Shown: in pieces, positions 16,738 to 24,634 of the stretch
How the letters are laid out: each line of letters starts with the position of its first letter
Position numbering within the stretch: position 1 is the stretch's first letter
Origin: Burkholderiaceae bacterium
Lineage (GTDB): Bacteria > Pseudomonadota > Gammaproteobacteria > Burkholderiales > Burkholderiaceae_C
Length of the DNA stretch: 64,000 bases
Reading direction: 5' to 3'
Assembly (NCBI GenBank): GCA_017992055.1
Contig: JAGOPK010000007.1
Span: forward strand, 223,503 to 287,502
Program-made: the position numbers and the translations under genes
Notes under the pieces: generated by a model
What the model was told of the DNA's origin: nothing
The model's input: only the letters and a program-made list of their open reading frames with translations
Databases searched by the model: none

Positions 16738-17985
16738 TCAGCGCTGTTGCGGCAGCGGCAAGGGCCGCTGCAGCGCCGCCAGCAGCGCGCCCAGGGCCAG
16801 CACCGCCGCCGACAGCGCCAGCCCGGCACCCAGGCCGCCCGCGCCATCGGCCAGCCGGCCGACCAGGCTGGGACCGACGATCTGGCCGGCGGCAAAGACG
16901 ATGGTGAAGGCGCTGATGCCGGCCGGCCACTGCGCCGGCGCCAGGTTGTGGCGCACCAGGGCCGTGGTCGAGGCCACCACCGACAGGAACACGCCGCCGA
17001 ACAGGCTGCCCGAGACAAAGGCCACCACGCCGGGCCAGGGCGGGGCCAGGGTCGCGCCCAGCACCGGCAGCAGCGTGGCCACGGCCAGCAGCGCATTCAG
17101 CGTGGCCAGCGGCCGGCCACCGCGGTGGCGCTGCAGCAGGCCGGCCCACAGCCAGGGCGAGGCCATCACGCCGGCGCCCAGCAGCGCATAGAAGCCGGCC
17201 ACCGCCACGGTGCCCAGGCCCTGCTCGCGCAGCAGGGTGACGATGAAGGTCATGTAGCCGATGTAGCCCAGGCCGAACATGAAGTAGCCGGCCAGGCCGA
17301 AGCCGAAGCCGCGCCAGGCCGGCGCCTGGGCCGCCGGCGCCGCCGTGGCCGCCGGCGCGCCGTCCAGGTCGGCCCAGCGCCAGCGCATCGGCAGGGCCGC
17401 GGCCGCGGCCAGCGCGGCCAGCACCAGCCAGCCAGCACGCCAGCCGGCCAGGCCCAGGGGCGCGGGGGCCGGCGTGACCAGGGCCAGCGGCGGCAGCAGC
17501 AGCGCACTGGCGACGATGCCCAGGCCGGTGCCACCGTAGTAGAGGCCCAGCACCAGGGCCGGCGTGATGCCCGATCCCGCCGGCGCCGGCCGCGAGCCCA
17601 GGCGCGCCGCCATCAGCCCGCCGGCCACAAACACCGCGGCGCTGCTGGCACCGGCCGCAAAGCGCAGCGCATACAAGGCCGCATCGCCCTGCACCAGGCC
17701 ATGGCCGGCCAGCACGCCGGCCGCCACCAGCGTGCCGCCCAGCAGCGCGGCGCGGGCGCCGAAGCGCGCAAACAGCGCCGGTGCGGCCAGCGCGCCTGCC
17801 AGATAGCCGGCGGCGTTGACGGTGTTCATCGCGCCGGCGGTGAAATAGCTCCAGCCCAGGGCCTCGCGCATGGGCGGCAGCAGCAGGGCATAGGAAAAGC
17901 GCGCCAGGCCCAGCGACACCGCCGCGCCCAGGGCCAGCACGGCGGCGGTGAGCCAGGTGTCGCGGGCCGGTGCTGCCGCGCCCAT
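16738..17985 (-). CDS. YbfB/YjiJ-family MFS transporter
   Basis: 415 residues with twelve predicted helices. The N-terminal block GLARFSYALLLPPMREALGWS followed by AGAMNTVNAAGYLAGAL is the hallmark of the YbfB/YjiJ branch of the major facilitator superfamily. Its substrates are unknown. The ATG at 17985 gives the expected length; the longer frame upstream overlaps the kinase gene and is Arg-rich nonsense. The kinase gene ends five bases upstream, so the two are probably co-transcribed. Confidence 0.85.
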   Translation of the reverse strand: MGAAAPARDTWLTAAVLALGAAVSLGLARFSYALLLPPMREALGWSYFTAGAMNTVNAAGYLAGALAAPALFARFGARAALLGGTLVAAGVLAGHGLVQGDAALYALRFAAGASSAAVFVAGGLMAARLGSRPAPAGSGITPALVLGLYYGGTGLGIVASALLLPPLALVTPAPAPLGLAGWRAGWLVLAALAAAAALPMRWRWADLDGAPAATAAPAAQAPAWRGFGFGLAGYFMFGLGYIGYMTFIVTLLREQGLGTVAVAGFYALLGAGVMASPWLWAGLLQRHRGGRPLATLNALLAVATLLPVLGATLAPPWPGVVAFVSGSLFGGVFLSVVASTTALVRHNLAPAQWPAGISAFTIVFAAGQIVGPSLVGRLADGAGGLGAGLALSAAVLALGALLAALQRPLPLPQQR

Positions 17986-17990
17986 CGCCT

Positions 17991-19394
17991 TCAGCCCGGC
18001 AGCGTGAAACGCACCGTGGTGCCGGCGCCGGGCGCCGAATCGACGTCGATGCTGCCGCCGTGGCGCTGCAGGATGCGCGCGCAGGTGGCCAGGCCCAGGC
18101 CGGTGCCGGGGAAGTCGGCCTCGCGGTGAAAGCGCCGGAAGGGCTGGAACAGCGCGCCGGCGGCGTTGCGGTCGAAGCCGGCGCCGTTGTCGCTGAGGCT
18201 GACGGTGCGCTGGCCGCTGGCGGCGTCGGGCTGCAGCGCCAGCGTGATCTGCGTGACCGGCACGCGGGCGCTGAACTTCCAGGCATTGCCCAGCAGGTTG
18301 AGCAGCAGCGAGCGCATCAGGCCGGGATCGCAATCGAGCTCCAGCGTCGGCGGCAGGTCCAGACGGCAGGCGCGCTGCGGCGCGCTCTGCTGCAGGTCGG
18401 CGACGATCTCGCGCACCATCGGCACGATGTCCAGGCGCTGCTTGTGCATGGCGACGTTGCCGACGCGGGCCATGGCCAGCAGGTCGTCGACCAGGCCGGC
18501 CATGTCGCGCGCCGACTGCTCGATGCGCTCGACCATCTGCCGGCCGGCGGCGTCGAAGGCCGGCTCGTAGCGCCGGCGCAGCAAATGGGCAAAGCCCGAG
18601 ATCGCGTTCAGCGGCGATTTCAGGTCATGGGCCGCGGTGCGCGTGAAGGTGTCCAACTCGGCATTGGCACAGGCCAGGGCGGCGGTGCGCTCCTCGACCA
18701 GGCGCTCCAGCCGGCCGTTCAGCGCCTCGCGGGCCTCGTCGCGCTCGCGGCGCATGCTCACGTCCTCGGCGATGCCGCCCATCAGCACCACGCGGCCGGT
18801 CTCGTCGCGGATCAGCTTCTTGCGGTCCTCGATCCAGCACACGCTGCCGTCGGGGCGCACGATGCGGTACTCGCACTCGGCCACGCCCTGCTCGCGCAGC
18901 CGGGCGATGCTGTCCTCGACGATGGCCATGTCGGCACGGTGCACGCACTGCGCCCACAGCGCGGGATCACGCTCGATGTCGGCGGCCGGCCGGCCGTACA
19001 GGCGCTCGAAGCCGGGGCTGATGTAGTGCAGCGTGCGGCCGTCGGGGCTGGCCAGCCACAGCACCTCGCCCAGGCTCTGGTGCAGCTGGCGGAACTGCGC
19101 CTCCTGGCGTTCCAGCGCCTGGCGCGCCAGCTGCTCGCCGCGCTGCACCGTGGCCAGCAGGCGGCGCTGGCCGGCGCGCACCAGGCCCACCAGCAGCAGC
19201 GTGCTCAGCGCGACGAAGGCCAGGCCCTTCCAGCGCTGCGCCGCCCGCAGCCAGTCGTGGTCCTGCGAGACGGCATCGACCAGGGCATCGGACACCAGGA
19301 TCCAGGCCAGGCCGAACAGCGCCCAGGCGGCCGCCGTCAGCAGCGACTGGCGCCATACCGTGGCGGTCCAGCGCCGCAGGTCTGTGGAGGGCAT
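17991..19394 (-). CDS. PAS-containing membrane sensor histidine kinase
   Basis: About 467 residues from the chosen ATG. Two hydrophobic helices (about 18-35 and 57-72) are followed by a coiled linker and a PAS domain (about 100-215, with YISPGFERLYGRPAADI and the PAC-like EYRIVRPDGSVCWIEDR). Next is a HisKA domain with H256 in AAHDLKSPLNAISGF and an ATPase domain (NLLGNAWKF, DNGAGFD, PGTGLGLATCARI). No response regulator is adjacent. Alternative starts lie at 19436 and 19493; the downstream one was taken because it avoids a proline-rich leader. An FNR-like box lies in the divergent region toward the radical SAM gene. Confidence 0.85.
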   Translation of the reverse strand: MPSTDLRRWTATVWRQSLLTAAAWALFGLAWILVSDALVDAVSQDHDWLRAAQRWKGLAFVALSTLLLVGLVRAGQRRLLATVQRGEQLARQALERQEAQFRQLHQSLGEVLWLASPDGRTLHYISPGFERLYGRPAADIERDPALWAQCVHRADMAIVEDSIARLREQGVAECEYRIVRPDGSVCWIEDRKKLIRDETGRVVLMGGIAEDVSMRRERDEAREALNGRLERLVEERTAALACANAELDTFTRTAAHDLKSPLNAISGFAHLLRRRYEPAFDAAGRQMVERIEQSARDMAGLVDDLLAMARVGNVAMHKQRLDIVPMVREIVADLQQSAPQRACRLDLPPTLELDCDPGLMRSLLLNLLGNAWKFSARVPVTQITLALQPDAASGQRTVSLSDNGAGFDRNAAGALFQPFRRFHREADFPGTGLGLATCARILQRHGGSIDVDSAPGAGTTVRFTLPG

Positions 19395-19463
19395 GTAGGG
19401 CTTGATGACGGGCAAGGGTCTGGGAAGAAACAACATTGAAGCGCGGCCACCACCGCCTGCGCC

Positions 19464-19477
19464 TTGAGCGGGATCAA
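19464..19477. promoter_or_regulatory. FNR/Anr-like box between the PAS kinase and radical SAM genes
   Basis: TTGAG-CGGG-ATCAA matches 9 of 10 fixed positions of TTGAT-N4-ATCAA. It lies 46 bases before the radical SAM ATG in the divergent intergenic region, so either gene could be under oxygen control. Identified by eye only. Confidence 0.5.
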
Positions 19478-19522
19478 GCCATTTTCGCGTCACCGGCCGC
19501 GACTGGCGACAATCGGCACCCG

Positions 19523-21442
19523 ATGAACACCCTGCCCCGCGTGCTGTCGGTCATCGCGCCGATGACCCAGCTGAACACGCCCTACCCGTCCACCGCCTAC
19601 CTGACCGGCTTTCTGCGCTCGCGTGGCGTGGACGCCAGCCAGCAGGACCTGGCGCTGGACCTGGCCCTGGCCCTGCTGTCGCGCGAGGGCCTGCTGGCGC
19701 TGCGCGACGAGATCGGCCGCCTGCCGGCCCAGCGCCGCACGCCGCGGGTGCAGGCCTTCGACGCGCAGTTCGAGCGCTACCTGGCCACCATCGCCCCGGC
19801 CATGGCCTTTCTGCAGGGCCGCGATGGCTCGCTGGCCCACCGCATCGCCGGCCGCAGCTTCCTGCCCGAGGGCGAGCGCTTTGCCAGCCTGGCGGCCTAC
19901 GAGGACCCCGACGACCCCGAGGGCGGCGACCCGCTGGCCTGGGCCTTTGGCGCGCTGGGCCAGAGCGACCGCGCCAAGCACCTGGCCACGCTGTACCTGA
20001 ACGACATCGCCGACGTCATCCGCGATGGCGCCGACCCACGCTTCGAGTTCGTGCGCTATGCCGAGAGCCTGGCGCAGAGCCAGCCCACGTTCGACCCGCT
20101 GGCCCAGGCCCTGGCCGCGCCGCCCAGCCTGGTCGACCGCCAGCTGCAGCGCCTGACACGCGAGGCCCTGGCCCGCCACCGGCCGCAGGTGCTGCTGCTC
20201 AGCGTGCCGTTCCCGGGCGCGGTGTATGCGGCGCTGCGCATCGCGCAGACGGTCAAGGCCGAGGCGCCGGACACCACGGTGGTGCTGGGCGGCGGCTACG
20301 TCAACACCGAGCTGCGCGACCTGGACGAGCCGCGCCTGTTCGACTTCGTCGACTACGTGACCCTGGACGCCGGCGAGCGCCCGTTGCTGGCCCTGCTGGA
20401 GCACCTGGCCGGCCAGCGCGGGCCGCAGCGCCTGGTGCGCAGCTTCCGGCGTGGCGACGATGGCCGCGTGCACTACGTCAACTGGCCCGAGCCCGACATC
20501 CCGTTCGAGCAGACCGGCACGCCCACCTGGGACGGCCTGCCGCTGGACCGCTATCTGTCGCTGCTGGACATGCTCAACCCCATGCACCGGCTGTGGAGCG
20601 ACGGACGCTGGAACAAGCTCACCGTGGCCCATGGCTGCTACTGGAAGAAGTGCAGCTTCTGCGACGTGGGCCTCGATTACATCGGCCGCTACGAGGCGGC
20701 CGGCGCCGAGCGCCTGGCCGACCAGATCGAGGCCATCGTCGCCGAAACCGGCCAGACCGGCTTCCACTTCGTCGACGAGGCCGCGCCGCCCAAGAGCCTG
20801 CGCGCGCTGGCCGCCGAGCTGCACAAGCGTGGCACGGCCATCAGCTGGTGGGGCAACATCCGCTTCGAGAAGAGCTTCACGCCGCAGCTGTGCCAGCAGC
20901 TGGCCGACAGCGGCTGCATCGCCGTCACCGGCGGCCTGGAAGTGGCCAGCGACCGCTTGCTGCAGCTGATGGCCAAGGGCGTGACGGTGGAGCAGGTGGC
21001 CCGCGTCACCAAGGCCTTCAGCGATGCCGGCATCCTGGTACACGCCTATCTGATGTACGGCTTTCCCACGCAGACCGTGCAGGACACGGTGGATGCGCTG
21101 GAAACCGTGCGCCAGCTGTTTGCCGAGGGCTGCCTGCAAAGCGGCTTCTTCCACCGCTTTGCCTGCACCGTGCATTCGCCGGTGGGCCTGGACCCGGCGG
21201 CCTATGGCGTGAGCCTGCAAGCGCTGCCCGATACGCCCGGCCGCAACTTCGCGCGCAACGACGTGGGCTTCATCGACCCCACCGGCGTCGACCATGGCGC
21301 CCTGGGCGTGGGCCTGCGCAAGGCGATCTACAACTTCATGCACGGCATCGGCCTGGATGCCGATGTGCGCGCCTGGTTCGACTTTCCGGTGCCCAAGGCC
21401 AGGGTGCCGAAGAACCGCATTGCGCGCGCGCTGGCCACCTGA
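19523..21442 (+). CDS. B12-binding-type radical SAM protein with non-canonical CX4CX2C motif
   Basis: 639 residues. The N-terminal half (about 1-290) resembles the cobalamin-binding Rossmann-like domain of B12-radical SAM enzymes (VLLLSVPFPGAVYAALRIAQ, TVVLGGGYVNTEL) but shows no DxHxxG cobalamin-ligating motif. The radical SAM core follows. Its cysteines C372-Y-W-K-K-C377-S-F-C380 have four residues in the first gap instead of the usual three, checked codon by codon. Further core blocks are GFHFVDEAAPPKSL, WWGNIRFEKSFT and GGLEVASDRLL. The C-terminus ends in a short basic tail. The reaction is unknown; no carrier peptide or partner enzyme is adjacent. An FNR-like box upstream would suit an oxygen-sensitive enzyme. 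Confidence 0.82.
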   Translation: MNTLPRVLSVIAPMTQLNTPYPSTAYLTGFLRSRGVDASQQDLALDLALALLSREGLLALRDEIGRLPAQRRTPRVQAFDAQFERYLATIAPAMAFLQGRDGSLAHRIAGRSFLPEGERFASLAAYEDPDDPEGGDPLAWAFGALGQSDRAKHLATLYLNDIADVIRDGADPRFEFVRYAESLAQSQPTFDPLAQALAAPPSLVDRQLQRLTREALARHRPQVLLLSVPFPGAVYAALRIAQTVKAEAPDTTVVLGGGYVNTELRDLDEPRLFDFVDYVTLDAGERPLLALLEHLAGQRGPQRLVRSFRRGDDGRVHYVNWPEPDIPFEQTGTPTWDGLPLDRYLSLLDMLNPMHRLWSDGRWNKLTVAHGCYWKKCSFCDVGLDYIGRYEAAGAERLADQIEAIVAETGQTGFHFVDEAAPPKSLRALAAELHKRGTAISWWGNIRFEKSFTPQLCQQLADSGCIAVTGGLEVASDRLLQLMAKGVTVEQVARVTKAFSDAGILVHAYLMYGFPTQTVQDTVDALETVRQLFAEGCLQSGFFHRFACTVHSPVGLDPAAYGVSLQALPDTPGRNFARNDVGFIDPTGVDHGALGVGLRKAIYNFMHGIGLDADVRAWFDFPVPKARVPKNRIARALAT

Positions 21443-21464
21443 CCCGACGGCCCCTCAACACCCC

Positions 21465-22847
21465 TCAGCGGCCGCGGCCCCAGGGCGTGAACCACACCGC
21501 CGCGGCCGTGCCCAGGCCATACACCGCCATCGCCGCGGCCACCAGGCCGAACAGCGGCGCCGCGCCGAGCTCGGGCCGCGCCACCAGCCAGCTGCCCAGC
21601 ACCGCCACCACGGCCAGGCGCAGCGTGCCGGCCAGCACCGGGCCCAGCACCCGGCCGGCACCCTGCGAGGCGAAGTACAGCGTCAGCCCCAGGCCGAACA
21701 GCGGGAACGCCGGGCCGGCGATCTGCAGGAACTGGCGCGCCGGCGCCAGCACCGCCTCGTCGCGGCTGAACAGGCCGGCCCACAAATCCGGCGCCAGCGC
21801 CACCAGCAGGCCGATCAGGCCCAGGTTGACGGCCGAGGTGGCGCCAGCGGTCCAGGCCACGCGGCGCGCCCGCGCCACGTCGCCGGCGCCCATGGCCATG
21901 CCGACCATCGGCAGCGCGGCCACGCCGATGCCGAACGAGATCGGGATCAGCAGGAACTCCAGCCGCTGGCCGATGGCATAACCCGCCAGCGGCAGCTCAC
22001 CCAGGCGGGCGACGAAGCCGGTCAGCAGCAGCACCGAGCCCACCGACTGGAACGGCGAGATCATCGACACCGCGCCCACGCGCAGGATGTCGCCGAACAT
22101 CTCGCGCCGCCAGCTCACGCCCTGCCACTGCAGGCGCAGCCGGCCCTGGCCACTGGCCAGATACCAGCCGAAAAAAGCCACGCAGGCGCCGTTGGCCACC
22201 AGGAAGGCGATGGCCACGCCGGCCATGCCCAGCGAGGGCACCGGTCCGGCGCCGAGCGCCAGCACGCCGCCCAGCACGATCTGCAGCAGCGAGGCGGCCA
22301 GGATGGCCGCCGAGGGCACGCGCATATTGCCGCTGCCGCGCAGCACCGAGGCCAGGGTGTTGTTCAGCCAGATCAGCAGCGCGCCGGGAAACAGCAGCGC
22401 GGCGAAGTCCACCGCCTGCTGCAGCACCTCGCCACGGCCGCCCAGCCAGCGGTAGAACAGCGGCCCGGCGGCCAGCATCAGCGCGGTGAACAGCGCGCCC
22501 AGCAGGCCGCCGATGGCCAGCGCATGCAGGGCCAGCGTCTGGGCCCGGGCCAGGTCGCCGGCGCCCAGCGCCCGGCTCACCGCCGACGACACGCCGCCGC
22601 CCATGGCCCCGGCCGACAGCTGCTGGGCCAGCATCACGAACGGGAACACCAAGGCCATGGCCGCCAGCGGCGTGGCGCCCAGGCGGCCGATGTAGACCGT
22701 CTCGGCAATGCCCACCGCCACCTGCATGACCATGGCCAGCACGCTGGGCGCGGCCAGGCCCAGCAGCGTGGGCAGGATCGGCGCCGTCAGCAGGCGCCGC
22801 ACCTCGGGTGAGGGCGAGGGCGAGGTTGCAGTGCCGGCCACGCCCAT
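21465..22847 (-). CDS. MATE-family efflux transporter
   Basis: 460 residues with twelve hydrophobic helices in two MATE repeats. Typical blocks are PSVLAMVMQVAVGIAETVYIGRLG in helix one and SAGAMGGGVSSAVSRALGAGD in the first repeat. The second repeat has FGIGVAALPMVGMAMGAGD. Such proteins use a Na+ or H+ gradient to expel drugs or metabolites. The start codon overlaps the upstream thioesterase stop by one base (TGATG), so both are translated from one message. The divergent TetR protein and its operator probably control this two-gene unit. Confidence 0.9.
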   Translation of the reverse strand: MGVAGTATSPSPSPEVRRLLTAPILPTLLGLAAPSVLAMVMQVAVGIAETVYIGRLGATPLAAMALVFPFVMLAQQLSAGAMGGGVSSAVSRALGAGDLARAQTLALHALAIGGLLGALFTALMLAAGPLFYRWLGGRGEVLQQAVDFAALLFPGALLIWLNNTLASVLRGSGNMRVPSAAILAASLLQIVLGGVLALGAGPVPSLGMAGVAIAFLVANGACVAFFGWYLASGQGRLRLQWQGVSWRREMFGDILRVGAVSMISPFQSVGSVLLLTGFVARLGELPLAGYAIGQRLEFLLIPISFGIGVAALPMVGMAMGAGDVARARRVAWTAGATSAVNLGLIGLLVALAPDLWAGLFSRDEAVLAPARQFLQIAGPAFPLFGLGLTLYFASQGAGRVLGPVLAGTLRLAVVAVLGSWLVARPELGAAPLFGLVAAAMAVYGLGTAAAVWFTPWGRGR

Positions 22848-23662
22848 CACTCCTTGTAGTAGACGATCTGGTGGCTGGTGGCCAGCAGGCTGCCGTCGTC
22901 GCCCCAGACCTCGGCCGACTGGTCGTGGAAGCCCAGTCCGAAGTGCGCGGCCCGCGCCCGCCCCAGCAGATGGCGGGTGCCCTGGGCCGCCAGGCCGGCG
23001 CCATCGGCATGGAAGTGCGTGGTGATGGACACCGAGCCGGCCGGCACGCGCTGCGGCCGCCGCACCATGATGCGCGGGAAGAAGGCGTCGCAGATCGAGG
23101 CCAGCGCGGCAAAGTCCAGCGGCCGCGGCGGCTGGTCGCGTATCCACAGCAGGCTCAGGCCGTCGCGCTGCTCGGTGGGCGTGTGGCGGTCGTTGAGGTC
23201 ACCTTGCACGAAGCGCAGGTCGTAGTGGCCGGTCCAGGCCACGCCGGCGCCGTGCGGCCGCGCCGGCACCTCGGCGGCCGGCGGCGCCTGCGGCGGCTGC
23301 AGGTCGGTGACGCCCCAGGTGGCGCGGCGCGAGGCCAGCACCGCGCTGGCGCTGGTGGCCACCTCGCCGTCCTGCAGCAGCAGCAGCTGCCAGTGCTGGG
23401 TGGAACGGTTGGTGCGCAGCGGCCGGGCCTCGATCTCGAACGGCTGGTCGGCAATGGCCCCTGCGTAGTTGACCGTCAGCGCCACCGGATCGCCCTGGCG
23501 CTGCGGATGCTGCAGCACGGCCTGCAGCAGCGTGGCCGCGGTGATGCCGCCGAACGGGCCCACCATGTTGGCGTATTCCGGATCGGGCCGGCCCTGGAAG
23601 CGGTGCTCGCCCAGCGCCTGCAGCGCGATGGCCTGGTCGAAGGGATGCAAGGTCTGGCTCAT
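22847..23662 (-). CDS. Acyl-CoA thioesterase-family protein (double hotdog, TesB-like)
   Basis: 271 residues with the double-hotdog layout of TesB-like thioesterases. The N-terminal repeat has MVGPFGGITAATLLQAVL, and the C-terminal repeat has SVSITTHFHADGAGL, HFGLGFHDQSAEVWGDDGSLLATSHQIVYYKE. These enzymes hydrolyse acyl-CoA thioesters in the cytoplasm; the chain-length preference is unknown. It is the promoter-proximal gene of an operon with the MATE pump, 38 bases from the TetR-type palindrome. A ligand acyl-CoA or acid that is cleaved and then exported would explain the pairing, but this is inference. Confidence 0.82.
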   Translation of the reverse strand: MSQTLHPFDQAIALQALGEHRFQGRPDPEYANMVGPFGGITAATLLQAVLQHPQRQGDPVALTVNYAGAIADQPFEIEARPLRTNRSTQHWQLLLLQDGEVATSASAVLASRRATWGVTDLQPPQAPPAAEVPARPHGAGVAWTGHYDLRFVQGDLNDRHTPTEQRDGLSLLWIRDQPPRPLDFAALASICDAFFPRIMVRRPQRVPAGSVSITTHFHADGAGLAAQGTRHLLGRARAAHFGLGFHDQSAEVWGDDGSLLATSHQIVYYKE

Positions 23663-23699
23663 GCGGCCCAGTGGACGGCATGCCCGCCCGTCGCGCTGT

Positions 23700-23727
23700 C
23701 ATCTGCATGACAGCCATCATGCAGATG
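23700..23727. promoter_or_regulatory. Operator palindrome for the divergent TetR protein
   Basis: A perfect 11-bp inverted repeat, CATCTGCATGA-cagcca-TCATGCAGATG, sits between the thioesterase start (23662) and the tetR start (23773). A TACAAT -10 element for tetR at 23736-23741 puts its -35 region inside the palindrome, so binding would repress tetR and probably the divergent operon. Confidence 0.75.
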
Positions 23728-23772
23728 CCGGTTTCTACAATCGCCGCACACATCCCAGCCTGGAGCACGGAC

Positions 23773-24387
23773 ATGGGCCATTCGCAGGCCGACAAGGCGC
23801 GCAACCGCGAGCGCATCCTGCAGCAGGCGGCGGCGCAGATCCGCGACAGCGGGCTGGAATCGATCGCCGTGGGCCCGCTGATGCGCAGCGTGGACCTGAC
23901 GCATGGCGGCTTCTACGGCCACTTCGAGTCGCGCTCCGAGCTGCTGGCCCAGGCCCTGGAACGGGCGCTGGAAGATGGGCGGGCCGCCTCGCGCAAGGCG
24001 TCCGGCCTGTCATCGGACCAGGCCCTGGATTTCCAGGCCTTTGTGCGTGGCTACCTGAGCCGCAGCCACCGCGACTCGCGCAAGGGCGGCTGCGCCATCG
24101 CCGCGCTGGCGTCGGACGTGGCGCGGGCCGACGAGCGCTCGCGCGAGGTCATGCAGGCCCACATCGAAAGCCTGATCGCCCGCGTGGCCGCGGCACGGGA
24201 CGGCAGCGACGAGCAGGCGGTGTTTGCGGTCAGCGCCCTGGTCGGCGGCCTGCTGCTGTCGCGCGTGGCCACCGATCCGCAGCGCTCCGACGCCATGCTG
24301 CGGGCGGTCAAGGCCGGCCTGGGCGTGGCGCCGACCGCGCGCGCCGGACAATCGGCCCATGACCACAACGCCGGAGAGAGTGCGTGA
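23773..24387 (+). CDS. TetR/AcrR-family transcriptional regulator
   Basis: 204 residues. The N-terminal helix-turn-helix (about 8-55) reads RERILQQAAAQIRDSGLESIAVGPLMRSVDLTHGGFYGHFESRSELL. The recognition-helix segment T-H-G-G-F-Y-G-H-F is characteristic of TetR proteins. The ligand-binding domain contains RKGGCAIAALASDVARADE, typical of the AcrR/NemR-like subgroup. It is divergent from the thioesterase-MATE operon and faces a perfect palindrome. The ATG at 23773 was chosen over one at 23671 because the latter would place the operator inside the coding region. Confidence 0.9.
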   Translation: MGHSQADKARNRERILQQAAAQIRDSGLESIAVGPLMRSVDLTHGGFYGHFESRSELLAQALERALEDGRAASRKASGLSSDQALDFQAFVRGYLSRSHRDSRKGGCAIAALASDVARADERSREVMQAHIESLIARVAAARDGSDEQAVFAVSALVGGLLLSRVATDPQRSDAMLRAVKAGLGVAPTARAGQSAHDHNAGESA

Positions 24388-24620
24388 AGACCTATGACAT
24401 CGAAGTGCAGCGCCTGAAGTCGCTGAGGCACGACAAGGGCCTGATCGAGGTCGGCATCGACGCCCTGGTGCTGCCACGCCAGGCCCGCGACGATGCCGAG
24501 CCCAGCACCTGTTTGCGCCTGCCGGTGGAGCATGCGCGCTCGCTGCTGCTGCTGCTCAAGCAGCAGATCGCCGAGCTGGACAAGCTCAACCCGCGCAGCC
24601 GGCGCTCGGGCCGCTGCTGA
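24384..24620 (+). CDS. Small conserved-looking protein of unknown function, coupled to tetR
   Basis: 78 residues starting at a GTG that overlaps the tetR stop (GTGA), which argues for translation. The sequence starts MKTYDIEVQRLKSLRHDKGLIEVGI, has two central beta-type segments and a leucine-rich helix (EHARSLLLLLKQQIAELDKL). It ends in an Arg-rich tail, RSRRSGRC. I do not recognise the family. The high content of charged and aliphatic residues and the proper coupling make it a credible gene rather than a chance frame. Confidence 0.65.
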   Translation: MKTYDIEVQRLKSLRHDKGLIEVGIDALVLPRQARDDAEPSTCLRLPVEHARSLLLLLKQQIAELDKLNPRSRRSGRC

Positions 24621-24634
24621 CGCGGCGCCCCGGC

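Noticed and set aside
15049-18129. 1026-codon plus-strand frame across the Na/Pi transporter, MFS and kinase genes
   Set aside because: Composition is low-complexity Gln/Arg/Gly and it spans three real genes on the other strand.
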